From Marinobacterium mangrovicola (GTDB lineage: Bacteria; Pseudomonadota; Gammaproteobacteria; Pseudomonadales; Balneatricaceae): a stretch of 64,000 bases of DNA. Below, one piece after another: positions 17,705-26,470 of this stretch (within the stretch, counting starts at the first letter, position 1; each line of letters begins with the position of its first letter). The stretch spans positions 1-64,000 of the forward strand of contig NZ_SMFU01000001.1 of assembly GCF_004339595.1 (NCBI RefSeq). The letters are read 5' to 3'. A program made the translations under genes and the position numbers. The notes beneath the pieces are model-generated. The model did not search any database. It saw nothing but the letters and a program-made list of their open reading frames with translations, and was not told the origin of the DNA.

Positions 17705-18949
17705 GTGGGCACGAGCAAGGAGATCGAGGGTGCGGAAAAACTGTCGGTCCTGATGGCACGACAGCCGATCTACACCAAAAGCCAGGATGTTGCAGCTTTC
17801 GAGCTGCTGTTCCGTGATCCGGATGGCAATTTCATCGAAGGCCTGAAAGACAAGGAAGCGACGCTGGGCGTGTTGCTGGGGACCTACTCGAGTATCAGCC
17901 AGGGTGGCCAGGTACAGAATCTTCCCTGCTTTCTGAAGGTGACCGACAGCTTCCTGCTTGATAACGATATGCCCGAGCTGCCCCGTCACAGCTTCGTCAT
18001 CGAGATTCTTGGACATTCCAAGTTCACACCGGCCTTCATCGAGCGTATCAAAAGCCTGGCCAACGATGGTTACCGCCTTGCGTTGGCCGATTATGATCCG
18101 CGTGACCCCCGCTTTGGCGCGGTTCTCAACATCGTTCACGTTCTCAAACTGGATATTCAGAAACTGGGGCTGAAAAACGTTCAGACGCTGGCGCAGAAAC
18201 TGAAACCCTTCCAGCTGGAACTGCTCGCCGACAAGGTCGAAACCCAGGAGGAGTTCCGTATCTGCCTGGAGATGGGCTTCGAGAAGTACATGGGTTACTT
18301 CCTCAGCAAGCCGGAGCCGGTGCGGGGCAAAAAGCTGTCCGGCAACAAGGTACTGCTGATTCAGCTGCTGACCGAGCTGCAGCGCCCCAGCGCCACGGCG
18401 GAGTCGGTGGAAGAGATCGCCTTGAACGATCCCGCGCTGACCTATCGTATCCTGCGCGTGGTTAACTCCGCGGCGTTCAACCTGCGCAAGGAGATTACCT
18501 CCCTGTCCCACGCCATCGCGCTGCTGGGGATGGAGCAGATCCGTCGTTGGGTGATGTTGTTTCTCGCCAACAACGATGAAGACAAGCCGGATGATCTGAC
18601 CCGCAACATGCTGCAGCGTGGCCGTATGTGCGAGCTGCTGGCGGAGATGTCAGGGCGCGATGAACCGATTAACCACTTTATTGTGGGTCTGCTTTCCCAG
18701 CTTGATGTGATGCTCGATATCGACATGAAAGAGCTGATGGATCAGGTACCACTGCGCCAGGACATCAAGGATGCCCTGATCAGTCGCCAGGGCAGCTATG
18801 GCGAGATCCTGCAGGAAGTGGAACATTACGAGCGTGGCGACTTTGAGCATCTGCGTAACCTGATGGAACGCCAGTTCTATGAGGTTGCCTACCGCCACAG
18901 CGTTAGTTGGGGCACCCAGGTGATGCAGGCGATGCAGGAGTCCGCGTGA
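17705..18949 (+). CDS. EAL-like/HDOD signalling protein (YuxH/CdgJ type)
   Basis: The 414-aa protein has a degenerate EAL domain (about 15-200) followed by an HDOD domain (about 205-390). The phosphodiesterase EAL motif is replaced (AFELLFR around residue 33) and several metal ligands are not visible, so c-di-GMP hydrolysis is unlikely. The HDOD part shows LLTELQRPSATAESVEEIA and AFNLRKEITSLSHAIALLGM. Such proteins influence motility and stress signalling. A GTG start is chosen because AAGGGG lies seven bases upstream; an earlier ATG would cover the promoter. It overlaps the next gene by four bases. Confidence 0.85.
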   Translation: MGTSKEIEGAEKLSVLMARQPIYTKSQDVAAFELLFRDPDGNFIEGLKDKEATLGVLLGTYSSISQGGQVQNLPCFLKVTDSFLLDNDMPELPRHSFVIEILGHSKFTPAFIERIKSLANDGYRLALADYDPRDPRFGAVLNIVHVLKLDIQKLGLKNVQTLAQKLKPFQLELLADKVETQEEFRICLEMGFEKYMGYFLSKPEPVRGKKLSGNKVLLIQLLTELQRPSATAESVEEIALNDPALTYRILRVVNSAAFNLRKEITSLSHAIALLGMEQIRRWVMLFLANNDEDKPDDLTRNMLQRGRMCELLAEMSGRDEPINHFIVGLLSQLDVMLDIDMKELMDQVPLRQDIKDALISRQGSYGEILQEVEHYERGDFEHLRNLMERQFYEVAYRHSVSWGTQVMQAMQESA

Positions 18950-19701
18950 GTGGGTTGCTGCCTCCGGATCTTGCCCTCGCCGAAGCGCTGCTACTGATCG
19001 TTACCGCCGGTTTTACCTCTATGCTGACCGCCGCCATGGGCATTGGTGGCGGTCTTTTGTTGCTCGCAGTGATGGGGCAGATTGTACCGCTCAACGCACT
19101 GATTCCCGTGCACGGGCTGGTGCAGCTGGGCTCCAATGCCAACCGGGCACTGATGATGCGCAAGCATATCGACTGGCGCATGGCGGGCCTTTTTGCGGCA
19201 GGTGCCATACCCGGGGCGATTCTGGCGTCGATGGTGGTGATTCAGTTACCGCTGGTGACGATCCAGCTCTGTATCGGCCTGTTTATTCTCTGGCTGGTGT
19301 GGGGGCCAAAGCTCAGCAAACATGAGCTTTCCAGGGCGAGCTTTATGCTCATGGGTGCCCTGACCACGGTGCTCACCGTCTTTGTGGGTGCCACCGGACC
19401 GATGGTCGGTGCCTTTATCCACCGCAATAGCTTTGACCGCTTCCGTACCGTGGGCACCTTTGCCACCTGTCTTTCTGTGCAGCATATGCTCAAGGCGGCG
19501 GTGTTCAGTTTTATCGGTTTCAGTTTTATTGACTGGCTGGGACTGTCACTGCTGATGGTCGCCAGCGGCGCGCTGGGTACCTGGATCGGTCTCAACCTGC
19601 TGAAAAAGATTCCGCCCGAGCGTTTCAGCCTGATCTTCAAAACGCTGGTCACACTGCTGGCGCTGCGCCTGATCTGGCTGGCAGTATCGGAGCTGATATA
19701 G
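18946..19701 (+). CDS. TauE/SafE family membrane exporter
   Basis: The 251-aa polytopic protein has about eight membrane segments and the family motif GFTSMLTAAMGIGGGLLLLAV near the N-terminus, with the related GATGPMVGAF in the second half. The family (UPF0721) exports sulfite or organosulfur anions. The GTG start is chosen because AGGAG lies five bases upstream and it overlaps the previous stop by four bases (GTGA), implying coupling to the HDOD gene. The substrate cannot be assigned. Confidence 0.85.
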   Translation: MSGLLPPDLALAEALLLIVTAGFTSMLTAAMGIGGGLLLLAVMGQIVPLNALIPVHGLVQLGSNANRALMMRKHIDWRMAGLFAAGAIPGAILASMVVIQLPLVTIQLCIGLFILWLVWGPKLSKHELSRASFMLMGALTTVLTVFVGATGPMVGAFIHRNSFDRFRTVGTFATCLSVQHMLKAAVFSFIGFSFIDWLGLSLLMVASGALGTWIGLNLLKKIPPERFSLIFKTLVTLLALRLIWLAVSELI

Positions 19702-19761
19702 ACGCAGGACCCTCCGTCGACAGTTGCGTCGAAAAATCCGGAAAATCCTCATGGAGGCTAG

Positions 19762-20031
19762 ATGGAAGAGCCTTTACGCAAGCATCTGCAAAGCCGGCTG
19801 GAAGGCCGTGAAGCGGGTGAGTTTCATTTTCCCGAGATCTATGGCCCTAGCTGGGAGCAGCTGTGGATCGGTGATCGGGTAAAGCTGGGTCACGCCTTTC
19901 TCAACGCGGTACGCAAGGGGGAGTTTCCCGGCGTTAACGATACTGGCGTTAAACGCGGCGGTGGCCGCTGCTACCGCTGGTCTGGCCTGAATGAAGGGCT
20001 GAGAGAAGGACTGGATGATGCAGGTGAATAG
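19762..20031 (+). CDS. Small DUF1413-like protein
   Basis: The 89-aa soluble protein has no signal peptide. The middle shows W..LWIGDRVKLGHAFLNAVRKG followed by GV and a RGGGRCYRW end, which resembles the DUF1413 pattern. GGAGG lies shortly before the ATG (tggaggctagATG). It is 60 bp after the exporter and followed by a strong terminator, so it may be the last gene of that transcript. No function is known to me. Confidence 0.6.
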   Translation: MEEPLRKHLQSRLEGREAGEFHFPEIYGPSWEQLWIGDRVKLGHAFLNAVRKGEFPGVNDTGVKRGGGRCYRWSGLNEGLREGLDDAGE

Positions 20032-20040
20032 AGCAGCAAC

Positions 20041-20070
20041 AAAAAAGAGCGGCCGGAGCCGCTCTTTTTT
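20041..20070. terminator. Bidirectional terminator
   Basis: GAGCGGC pairs with GCCGCTC around CGGA, with six A before and six T after. It separates the convergent ends of the small DUF1413-like gene and ilvD. Confidence 0.92.
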
Positions 20071-20093
20071 ATGCCTGAAGCTCAGTCGGTTGC

Positions 20094-21926
20094 TTAGTCG
20101 AGCTGATCCAGGTCGCGCACCGCGCCGGTGTCGGCGGAGGTGACCAGCTTGGCGTAGGCTTTCAGCGCAGCGGAAACCTTGCGCGGACGCTCTTCAGCCG
20201 GTTTCCAGCCCTTGGCATCCTGCTCGGCACGGCGTTTGGCCAGCTCCTCATCGGACACCAGCACATCGATGGTGCGGTTCGGGATGTCGATGCGGATACG
20301 GTCGCCATTCTGTACCAGACCGATAGCACCGCCAGCAGCCGCTTCCGGAGAGGCGTGGCCGATGGAGAGACCGGAGGTACCGCCAGAGAAACGGCCATCG
20401 GTCAGCAACGCACAGTCTTTGCCCAGGCCCTTGGACTTGATGTAGGAGGTCGGGTAGAGCATCTCCTGCATACCCGGACCACCTTTCGGGCCTTCGTAGC
20501 GAACGATGACCACATCGCCAGCCTTGACCTTGTCGCCGAGGATGTTGGCAACGGCTTCGTCCTGGGACTCGGTCACGTGAGCCGGGCCTTCGAACACCAG
20601 GATCGACTCGTCGACGCCGGCGGACTTAACCACGCAGCCATTCAGCGCGATGTTGCCGTGCAGCACGGCCAGACCACCCTCCAGGGAGAAAGCGTGTTCC
20701 AGTGAGCGGATGCAGCCGTTTTCGCGGTCGCCGTCCAGGGTCGGCCAGCGTGTTGCCTGGCTGAACGCCTGCTGCGTCGGAATACCGGCGGGGCCTGCCT
20801 TGTAGAACTCGACCACTTCCGGCGTCGGATTGCGCATGATGTCCCACTGATCCAGTGCGTCGGCCAGGGTGGCTGAATGCACGGTCGGTACGTCGGTGTG
20901 CAGCTTGCCGGCACGGTCCAGCTCACCGAGGATCGCCATGATGCCGCCAGCGCGGTGCACATCTTCGATATGGTATTTCTGGGTGTTCGGCGCGACCTTG
21001 CACAGCTGCGGAACCACGCGGGAGAGGCGGTCGATATCCTTCATGGTGAAGTCGATCTCCGCTTCCTGGGCGATCGCCAGCAGGTGCAGGATGGTGTTGG
21101 TGGAACCGCCCATGGCGATATCCAGCGTCATCGCGTTTTCAAACGCCTCGATACCCACGGCACGCGGCAGGATGCGCTCGTCGCCGCCTTCGTAGTATTT
21201 CTTCGCCAGCTCAACGATGGTTTTACCGGCACGCTGGAACAGCTGCTCGCGGTCGGCGTGGGTGGCCAGCATGGTGCCGTTACCCGGCAGGGACAGACCC
21301 AGGGCTTCGGTCAGGCAGTTCATGGAGTTGGCGGTGAACATGCCGGAGCAGGAGCCGCAGGTCGGGCAGGCGGAGCGCTCGACCGCTTCGACTTCCTCGT
21401 CGGAAGCGTTCGGGTCGGCGGCCAGCACCATGGCGTCAACCAGGTCCAGCTTGTGATCGGCCAGCTTGGTCTTACCGGCTTCCATCGGGCCGCCAGAGAC
21501 AAAGATAACCGGGATGTTCAGGCGCATGGCGGCCATCAGCATCCCCGGGGTGATCTTGTCGCAGTTGGAGATGCAGACCAGGGCATCGGCGCAGTGCGCG
21601 TTGACCATGTACTCGACAGAGTCGGCGATGATGTCGCGGCTCGGCAGCGAGTAAAGCATGCCGTCGTGGCCCATGGCGATACCGTCATCCACTGCGATGG
21701 TGTTGAACTCCTTGGCAACACCGCCGGCAGCTTCGATCTGGCGAGCGACCAGCTGGCCCATGTCCTTGAGGTGGACGTGACCGGGTACGAACTGGGTGAA
21801 GGAGTTGGCAACGGCGATGATCGGCTTATGGAAGTCGTCATCTTTCATGCCGGTTGCGCGCCACAGGGCACGGGCGCCTGCCATGTTGCGACCCGCTGTG
21901 GACGTCTTGGAACGGTACTCTGGCAT
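20094..21926 (-). CDS. ilvD: Dihydroxy-acid dehydratase
   Basis: This enzyme dehydrates 2,3-dihydroxy acids in isoleucine and valine synthesis and needs an Fe-S cluster. The 610-aa protein starts [20 protein letters not shown] as in E. coli. It has the signatures [19 protein letters not shown] and [19 protein letters not shown] with the cluster cysteines, and the C-terminal [16 protein letters not shown]. The start at 21926 has GAGGG nine bases upstream; the frame stays open far upstream, but that part is unrelated. It is divergent from ald. Confidence 0.97.
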   Translation of the reverse strand: MPEYRSKTSTAGRNMAGARALWRATGMKDDDFHKPIIAVANSFTQFVPGHVHLKDMGQLVARQIEAAGGVAKEFNTIAVDDGIAMGHDGMLYSLPSRDIIADSVEYMVNAHCADALVCISNCDKITPGMLMAAMRLNIPVIFVSGGPMEAGKTKLADHKLDLVDAMVLAADPNASDEEVEAVERSACPTCGSCSGMFTANSMNCLTEALGLSLPGNGTMLATHADREQLFQRAGKTIVELAKKYYEGGDERILPRAVGIEAFENAMTLDIAMGGSTNTILHLLAIAQEAEIDFTMKDIDRLSRVVPQLCKVAPNTQKYHIEDVHRAGGIMAILGELDRAGKLHTDVPTVHSATLADALDQWDIMRNPTPEVVEFYKAGPAGIPTQQAFSQATRWPTLDGDRENGCIRSLEHAFSLEGGLAVLHGNIALNGCVVKSAGVDESILVFEGPAHVTESQDEAVANILGDKVKAGDVVIVRYEGPKGGPGMQEMLYPTSYIKSKGLGKDCALLTDGRFSGGTSGLSIGHASPEAAAGGAIGLVQNGDRIRIDIPNRTIDVLVSDEELAKRRAEQDAKGWKPAEERPRKVSAALKAYAKLVTSADTGAVRDLDQLD

Positions 21927-22106
21927 CTGCGGAACCCTCGATAACTGGGTAGAGTTTTTTGAGGCGCAAATTATAGCAGAAACTGCCTTTCTTCTCATCA
22001 GGTTGGAGGGAAGGGAATCGGCAAAGGTGAAAATCGAAAATGACCGTCTACACTGCCGTTGTCGAGAGAATTTACCCAGCAAGCCTAGAAAAGGCGGGAG
22101 GTCTGT

Positions 22107-23228
22107 ATGCGTATTGGCGTTCCCAAAGAGATAAAAGTTCATGAATACCGGGTTGGCCTGACGCCGATGGGGGTACGAGAACTGGTCGCACAGGGACATG
22201 AAGTGCGGGTCGAAAAGGACGCAGGCAGCGCCATCGGCTACAGCGATCAGCACTATATCGATGCCGGGGCGGCCATTGTTGAGGATGCGGAAGCCGTTTT
22301 CCGCGAAGCGCAGATGGTGGTCAAGGTTAAGGAACCGCAGCTGAATGAGTGTGCCTGGCTCAGTGAAGGTCAGGTTCTGTTTACCTACCTGCACCTGGCC
22401 GCTGACCGACCGCAGACCGATGCATTGCTGGCCAGCGGCTGCACCGCCATCGCTTATGAAACGGTGGAAGACCTGCATGAAGGGCTGCCTTTGCTGGCGC
22501 CGATGAGTGAGGTGGCCGGGCGCATGTCGGTGCAGGCCGGAGCCCACTGCCTGGAGCGTGAACAGGGCGGCCGCGGTGTGCTGCTGTCCGGCGTACCCGG
22601 CGTGTCACCCGGCAAGGTGCTGGTGATCGGTGGTGGTGTGGTCGGTGGCCAGGCGGCGCGCATTGCGCACGGCATGGGCGCGGAGGTTACGGTTGTGGAT
22701 AAGTCTCTGCCACGGCTGCGTCAGCTCGATGAGCAGTTCGAGGGTCAGGTAAAAACGCTCTATTCCACCGGCGAAAATATCCGCCAGAAGCTGGCAGAGT
22801 CCGATCTGGTGATCGGTGCCGTGCTGGTGCCCGGTGCCAAGGCGCCCAAGCTTGTGACCCGTGAAATGCTGGCTCTGATGCCGCCGGGGGCGGTGTTGGT
22901 GGATGTGGCAATCGACCAGGGCGGCTGTTTCGAAACCAGCCATCCGACTACCCACGCCGAGCCCACATTTCTTGTCGATGGCATCGTCCACTACTGTGTC
23001 GCCAATATGCCCGGGGCCGTCGCACGCACCGCCACCCAGTCGCTGACCAATGCCACGCTGCCCTATGTGGAGGCGCTGGCAAACCGTGGCTGGCAGGAAG
23101 CGCTGAGGTCGGTGCCGGGATTGGCGCCAGGGCTGAATGTTCATGCCGGCGAGCTCTACTGCGCGGGTGTCGCCGCGGCTTTTGACCTGCCACTGGCCGG
23201 TATCGAGGAGGTATTACAAAAATCCTGA
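22107..23228 (+). CDS. ald: Alanine dehydrogenase
   Basis: This enzyme interconverts alanine and pyruvate plus ammonia using NAD. The 373-aa protein begins [20 protein letters not shown] and has the active-site K75 (VVKVKEPQ) and H96 (TYLHLAAD). The Rossmann motif [20 protein letters not shown] and the late [20 protein letters not shown] block are both typical of Ald. The start has GGGAGG nearby. Ald and the divergent ilvD share a 180-bp control region. Confidence 0.95.
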   Translation: MRIGVPKEIKVHEYRVGLTPMGVRELVAQGHEVRVEKDAGSAIGYSDQHYIDAGAAIVEDAEAVFREAQMVVKVKEPQLNECAWLSEGQVLFTYLHLAADRPQTDALLASGCTAIAYETVEDLHEGLPLLAPMSEVAGRMSVQAGAHCLEREQGGRGVLLSGVPGVSPGKVLVIGGGVVGGQAARIAHGMGAEVTVVDKSLPRLRQLDEQFEGQVKTLYSTGENIRQKLAESDLVIGAVLVPGAKAPKLVTREMLALMPPGAVLVDVAIDQGGCFETSHPTTHAEPTFLVDGIVHYCVANMPGAVARTATQSLTNATLPYVEALANRGWQEALRSVPGLAPGLNVHAGELYCAGVAAAFDLPLAGIEEVLQKS

Positions 23229-23287
23229 AATAGACGTTTCGGGTTCATGCACGATTCATCTGTCCTGCTTGAGAATGGCGGCTATCA

Positions 23288-23317
23288 GAGGGAGTTCCCA
23301 TGAGATGGGGAACCCCT
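23288..23317. other. Imperfect hairpin downstream of ald
   Basis: GAGGG and GTTCCCAT pair with ATGGGGAAC and CCCTC around GAG, with one bulge on each side. No T run follows, so it is a weak terminator at best and may be an mRNA-stabilising or regulatory structure. Confidence 0.4.
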
Positions 23318-23407
23318 CCAGTGGAGAAAGTCCTACTACTGGGTAAGCCCGGTTATTAGACATTTTCCGCCATTACTGACCAGAGGGGAGATCCCCGGGA
23401 GGTAAGC

Positions 23408-24034
23408 ATGAACCTGAAGAGTTTTTCACTATCGCTGGGACTGGCGCTGTCGGTCGCGCTGACCGGGCAGACCGCCCTGGCGGGCCCCTATGACCCGTAC
23501 CAGGGTTATAACGGACGCTCGCACCACGACAGCCACGGACGTTTTAATTCTCACAGCGAATATCCGCAGCTCTATGACCGTTACGATCGTTACGACCGCC
23601 ATGACCGCAAGAATCACAAGCGGCATCGCGCTCGCGTGATCGATGTGAAGCCTCTCTGGGGGCACGATCGCCGCCACGACCGCCGTTACGATTGCCGCGA
23701 TGATCGCAGGTATTCAGACCATCGGGTCGATACCGGCGACCGTGACCGGGCACGTATTACCGGTGCCCTGGCTGGCGCTGCCGTAGGTGGTTTGATCGGC
23801 CGCGAGCATGACAACGCCGCGCTGGGCGCTGTAGCCGGTGCTCTGGCCGGAGCTGCCGGCGGCGATATCCTGATCCGCCAGGGCTCGCGCCACGGGGGCC
23901 GGGAGTGTGTTGAACGCCGTAAACTGAAGTATCATCAGAAGCCGGTCGCCTATCTTGTGCGCTATCGTTATCGTGACCGGATCTATACCACCAGAACCCG
24001 AGAGCATCCGGGCCGCTATATAAGGATCAATTAA
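23408..24034 (+). CDS. Exported glycine-zipper protein with charged repeats
   Basis: The 208-aa protein has a signal peptide ending TALA-GP and then a very Tyr/Asp/Arg/His-rich stretch (about 35-118) with YDRYDRYDRHDR-like repeats. A glycine zipper of the 2TM type follows (ITGALAGAAVGGLIG and AALGAVAGALAGAAGG, about 118-155), then a basic, Tyr-rich tail (YLVRYRYRDRIY). This resembles envelope proteins of the RcnB/glycine-zipper kind. The start has GGGAGG six bases upstream. It is four bases from the PepSY gene, so the two are probably one transcript with the two-component genes. Confidence 0.75.
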   Translation: MNLKSFSLSLGLALSVALTGQTALAGPYDPYQGYNGRSHHDSHGRFNSHSEYPQLYDRYDRYDRHDRKNHKRHRARVIDVKPLWGHDRRHDRRYDCRDDRRYSDHRVDTGDRDRARITGALAGAAVGGLIGREHDNAALGAVAGALAGAAGGDILIRQGSRHGGRECVERRKLKYHQKPVAYLVRYRYRDRIYTTRTREHPGRYIRIN

Positions 24035-24038
24035 GGTT

Positions 24039-24362
24039 ATGCGAAGGGATCTTAAACCTAGGGTGCGTCTGAGGCAGATGTCAGCCGGTGCGGTAGCCAA
24101 AGCGCTGCTGCTGGCTTTGTCTCTGATGTTAGTCGTGCCGTTGCAGGCCGGCGCTGCCCAGGCGGCTTCCGTGCTGGCGCAGAACAGTGTCGATCTCAAG
24201 CGCGCCGTGGAGATCGCCCGCCAGGCCTTTGGCGGCGAGGTAGTGAAGGCTGAAGAGGTAACACGTTCGGGGCAGCGTCTGTTTCAGATTCGTCTGGTGA
24301 ATAACGGTCGTGTTCGTGATGTGCTGGTGGATGCGCTCTCCGGCGAGATCCTGAATCCCTGA
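24039..24362 (+). CDS. Small exported PepSY-domain protein
   Basis: The 107-aa protein has a long basic N-region, a hydrophobic core (about 20-40) ending QAASVLA and one PepSY domain (about 52-105: DLKRAVEIARQAFGGEVVKAEEV ... RVRDVLVDALSGEIL). PepSY domains are thought to restrain peptidases or act in sensing in the cell envelope. It sits 14 bp before a PhoP-like regulator. Such PepSY-regulator-kinase sets are common in proteobacteria. Confidence 0.8.
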   Translation: MRRDLKPRVRLRQMSAGAVAKALLLALSLMLVVPLQAGAAQAASVLAQNSVDLKRAVEIARQAFGGEVVKAEEVTRSGQRLFQIRLVNNGRVRDVLVDALSGEILNP

Positions 24363-24376
24363 AGGAGGTTGTCGTC

Positions 24377-25066
24377 ATGAAGCTGCTGATCGTTGAAGAT
24401 GATCCGGATCTGCGCCGGCAGTTGAAAACCGGGTTGACCGAACGTGGCTTTACCATCGAGGAAGCCGAAGATGGTGAAGAGGCGCTTTATCTGGGACGCG
24501 AGTATCCCTACGATCTCGCCGTGGTCGATATTGGCCTGCCCAAGCTTTCCGGAATCGAAGTGGTCCGCCGCTGGCGTAGCGAGGAACGTAACTTCCCGGT
24601 ACTGATTCTGACCGCTCGCGGCGGCTGGCAGGACAAGGTTGAAGGGCTGGAAGCGGGCGCCGACGATTACCTGGTCAAACCCTTTCATGTGGAAGAACTG
24701 GTGGCCCGCCTGAACGCGCTGCTGCGTCGTGCTGCTGGTCACGCCAGCCCGAAGCTGGTGTTTGGTCCGCTGACTCTGGATACCACGGCCCGCACGGTGC
24801 TGTTGAATGGCGATATGGTAAAACTGACCAGCTACGAATACCGTACCCTGGAATATCTGGTAGTGAATGCCGGTAAAACCATCTCCAAGGCGGAGCTTAC
24901 CGAGCACCTGTATCACCAGGATTTCGACCGCGATTCCAATGTGCTTGAGGTGTTTATCCGCCGCCTGCGTCAGAAGCTGGATCCGGATCAGACTCTGCAA
25001 CCGATCGAGACCGTGCGCGGCCTCGGTTACCGCTTTGTCCTGCAGGCCTCTGAAAACGCTGGATGA
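24377..25066 (+). CDS. OmpR-family response regulator, PhoP-like
   Basis: The 229-aa protein has a receiver domain with D8/D9, phosphoacceptor D51, T79 and K101, and a winged-helix DNA-binding domain (about 125-225) with VNAGKTISKAELTEHLY and ETVRGLGYRFVL. Its ATG has AAGGAGG upstream. It overlaps the kinase gene by four bases (ATGA). PhoP resemblance is by family; identity as true PhoP is not proven. Confidence 0.85.
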   Translation: MKLLIVEDDPDLRRQLKTGLTERGFTIEEAEDGEEALYLGREYPYDLAVVDIGLPKLSGIEVVRRWRSEERNFPVLILTARGGWQDKVEGLEAGADDYLVKPFHVEELVARLNALLRRAAGHASPKLVFGPLTLDTTARTVLLNGDMVKLTSYEYRTLEYLVVNAGKTISKAELTEHLYHQDFDRDSNVLEVFIRRLRQKLDPDQTLQPIETVRGLGYRFVLQASENAG

Positions 25067-26445
25067 CTTTCTCCTCATTACTCTCCTCATTACTGCCCCG
25101 CTCACTCAAGGCGCGCCTTTTCTGGGCATCGGTGGTGCTGCTGCCGATCGTCACGGTATTTGCCGGCGCGGCGCTGCAGCGGGCGTTTCATAACAGCCTG
25201 AAAGCCTCCGAAGCCAGCCAGGCGCGTCTGCATGTCTACCTGCTGCTTGGCGAAGCGCAACTGCGCGATGGCCGGCTCTGGCTGCCCAATAGCGTGCAGG
25301 AGCCGCGTTTCAGCCAGGTTCAGTCTGGCCTCTATGCCACTGTGCATTCCCGTGGCGGCGAGCTGCTCTGGCGCTCTCCTTCGGCGGAGCTGCTGCCGGA
25401 AGAGCTGATGAACGGGCTACCCAGGGCCAATCTGGAGCCCGGGCAGACCCTGTTCCAGCACCTGCCGCAGGATGGGTTGTTCCTGTTTCAGTACCCGTTT
25501 GTCTGGGAAGGCGAGGGTGGTGAGCGTCACTTCCTGATGTCGATCCTGCATACCGATGACAGCGTGGATCGCGAAATTCAGGCGTTTGCCACCCAGCTCT
25601 GGGGCTGGCTCGGCGGTGTTTATATCCTGGCGCTGCTGATGCAGTACATGATCATGCGCTGGGGTCTTAAGCCGCTGGACAGCCTGGCCGAGGATCTGAG
25701 CTCCATCGAACAGGGGCAGGCTGAAAAGCTGAAGGGTAAGTATCCGCTGGAGGTGCAGGCGGTGACCGATAACCTGAACCGGCTGATCGAGAGTGAGCGG
25801 CGTCAGCGCGAGCGCTACCGCAACACCCTGGGCGATCTGGCACACAGCCTGAAAACGCCGCTGGCGGTGATGCAGGGTGCCGCTGACGAGCAGATGAGTA
25901 CCGAGCGCTACCGTCAGCTGGTCAGCGAGCAGACCTCACGCATGAATCAGATTGTGCAGTACCAGCTGTCCCGGGCGGTGAAATCGCCCGGTGCACCGCT
26001 GGCAGCGCCGGTGGCGGTGGAGCCGGTGGTACGCCGTATCCTGCTGGCGCTGGGCAAGGTCTACGTCGATAAGGCGGTAGAGGTGCGTACGGAGCTGGAG
26101 CCTGGGCTGAGCTTCGCCGGCGATGAGCACGACCTGATTGAACTGCTCGGCAACGTCCTCGAAAATGCCTTCAAATATGGCCGCCGTCAGGTATTGGTCA
26201 AGGGCTGGGTTGCCAGCGCCATGCTCTGGATCGAGGTTGCGGACGATGGCCCCGGTGTCAATCGGGAGATGCGCCAGGTGATACTTGAGCGCGGCGCACG
26301 TCTGGACTCTTCGGCCCCTGGCCAGGGGATCGGACTGTCAGTGGCGGTGGATATTCTCAGCAGCTACAGCGGCGCACTGGAGATTCGCGACAGCACCGAT
26401 CTGCCCGGTGCCGCCTTCCTGCTCCAGCTGCCGATGCTGGACTGA
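25063..26445 (+). CDS. Sensor histidine kinase, PhoQ-like
   Basis: This 460-aa membrane kinase partners the preceding regulator. It has TM1 (about 18-38), a periplasmic region (about 39-177) without the dense acidic patch of enteric PhoQ, and TM2 (about 179-199). A HAMP-like segment, the H-box DLAHSLKTPLAVMQ (H261), the N-box NVLENAFKYG and the G-box GQGIGLSV follow. Its stop codon lies inside a hairpin shared with argA. The signal is unknown; envelope stress sensed with the PepSY protein is an inference. Confidence 0.85.
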   Translation: MTFSSLLSSLLPRSLKARLFWASVVLLPIVTVFAGAALQRAFHNSLKASEASQARLHVYLLLGEAQLRDGRLWLPNSVQEPRFSQVQSGLYATVHSRGGELLWRSPSAELLPEELMNGLPRANLEPGQTLFQHLPQDGLFLFQYPFVWEGEGGERHFLMSILHTDDSVDREIQAFATQLWGWLGGVYILALLMQYMIMRWGLKPLDSLAEDLSSIEQGQAEKLKGKYPLEVQAVTDNLNRLIESERRQRERYRNTLGDLAHSLKTPLAVMQGAADEQMSTERYRQLVSEQTSRMNQIVQYQLSRAVKSPGAPLAAPVAVEPVVRRILLALGKVYVDKAVEVRTELEPGLSFAGDEHDLIELLGNVLENAFKYGRRQVLVKGWVASAMLWIEVADDGPGVNREMRQVILERGARLDSSAPGQGIGLSVAVDILSSYSGALEIRDSTDLPGAAFLLQLPMLD

Positions 26446-26470
26446 GAGCAGCGGGGCTGCTCAGTCCTTT
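26439..26470. terminator. Hairpin spanning both convergent stop codons
   Basis: GGACTG and AGCAGC pair with GCTGCT and CAGTCC around GGG, with a 2-base bulge, followed by TTT. The left arm contains the kinase TGA (26443-26445), and the argA stop starts at 26461 in the right arm. It probably ends both transcripts. Confidence 0.6.

Noticed and set aside
20877..21944. A 355-codon open frame antisense to ilvD
   Set aside because: It is a by-product of the GC-rich third codon positions of ilvD. No protein family is recognisable.
23288..23317. Riboswitch after ald
   Set aside because: It is a simple imperfect hairpin located after the gene; no conserved aptamer core is visible.
23560..23740. CRISPR-like or satellite repeat in the His/Asp/Arg-rich stretch
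   Set aside because: The repetition (gaccgttacgat-like) encodes YDRYDR repeats in frame within an exported protein, and there are no regular spacers.
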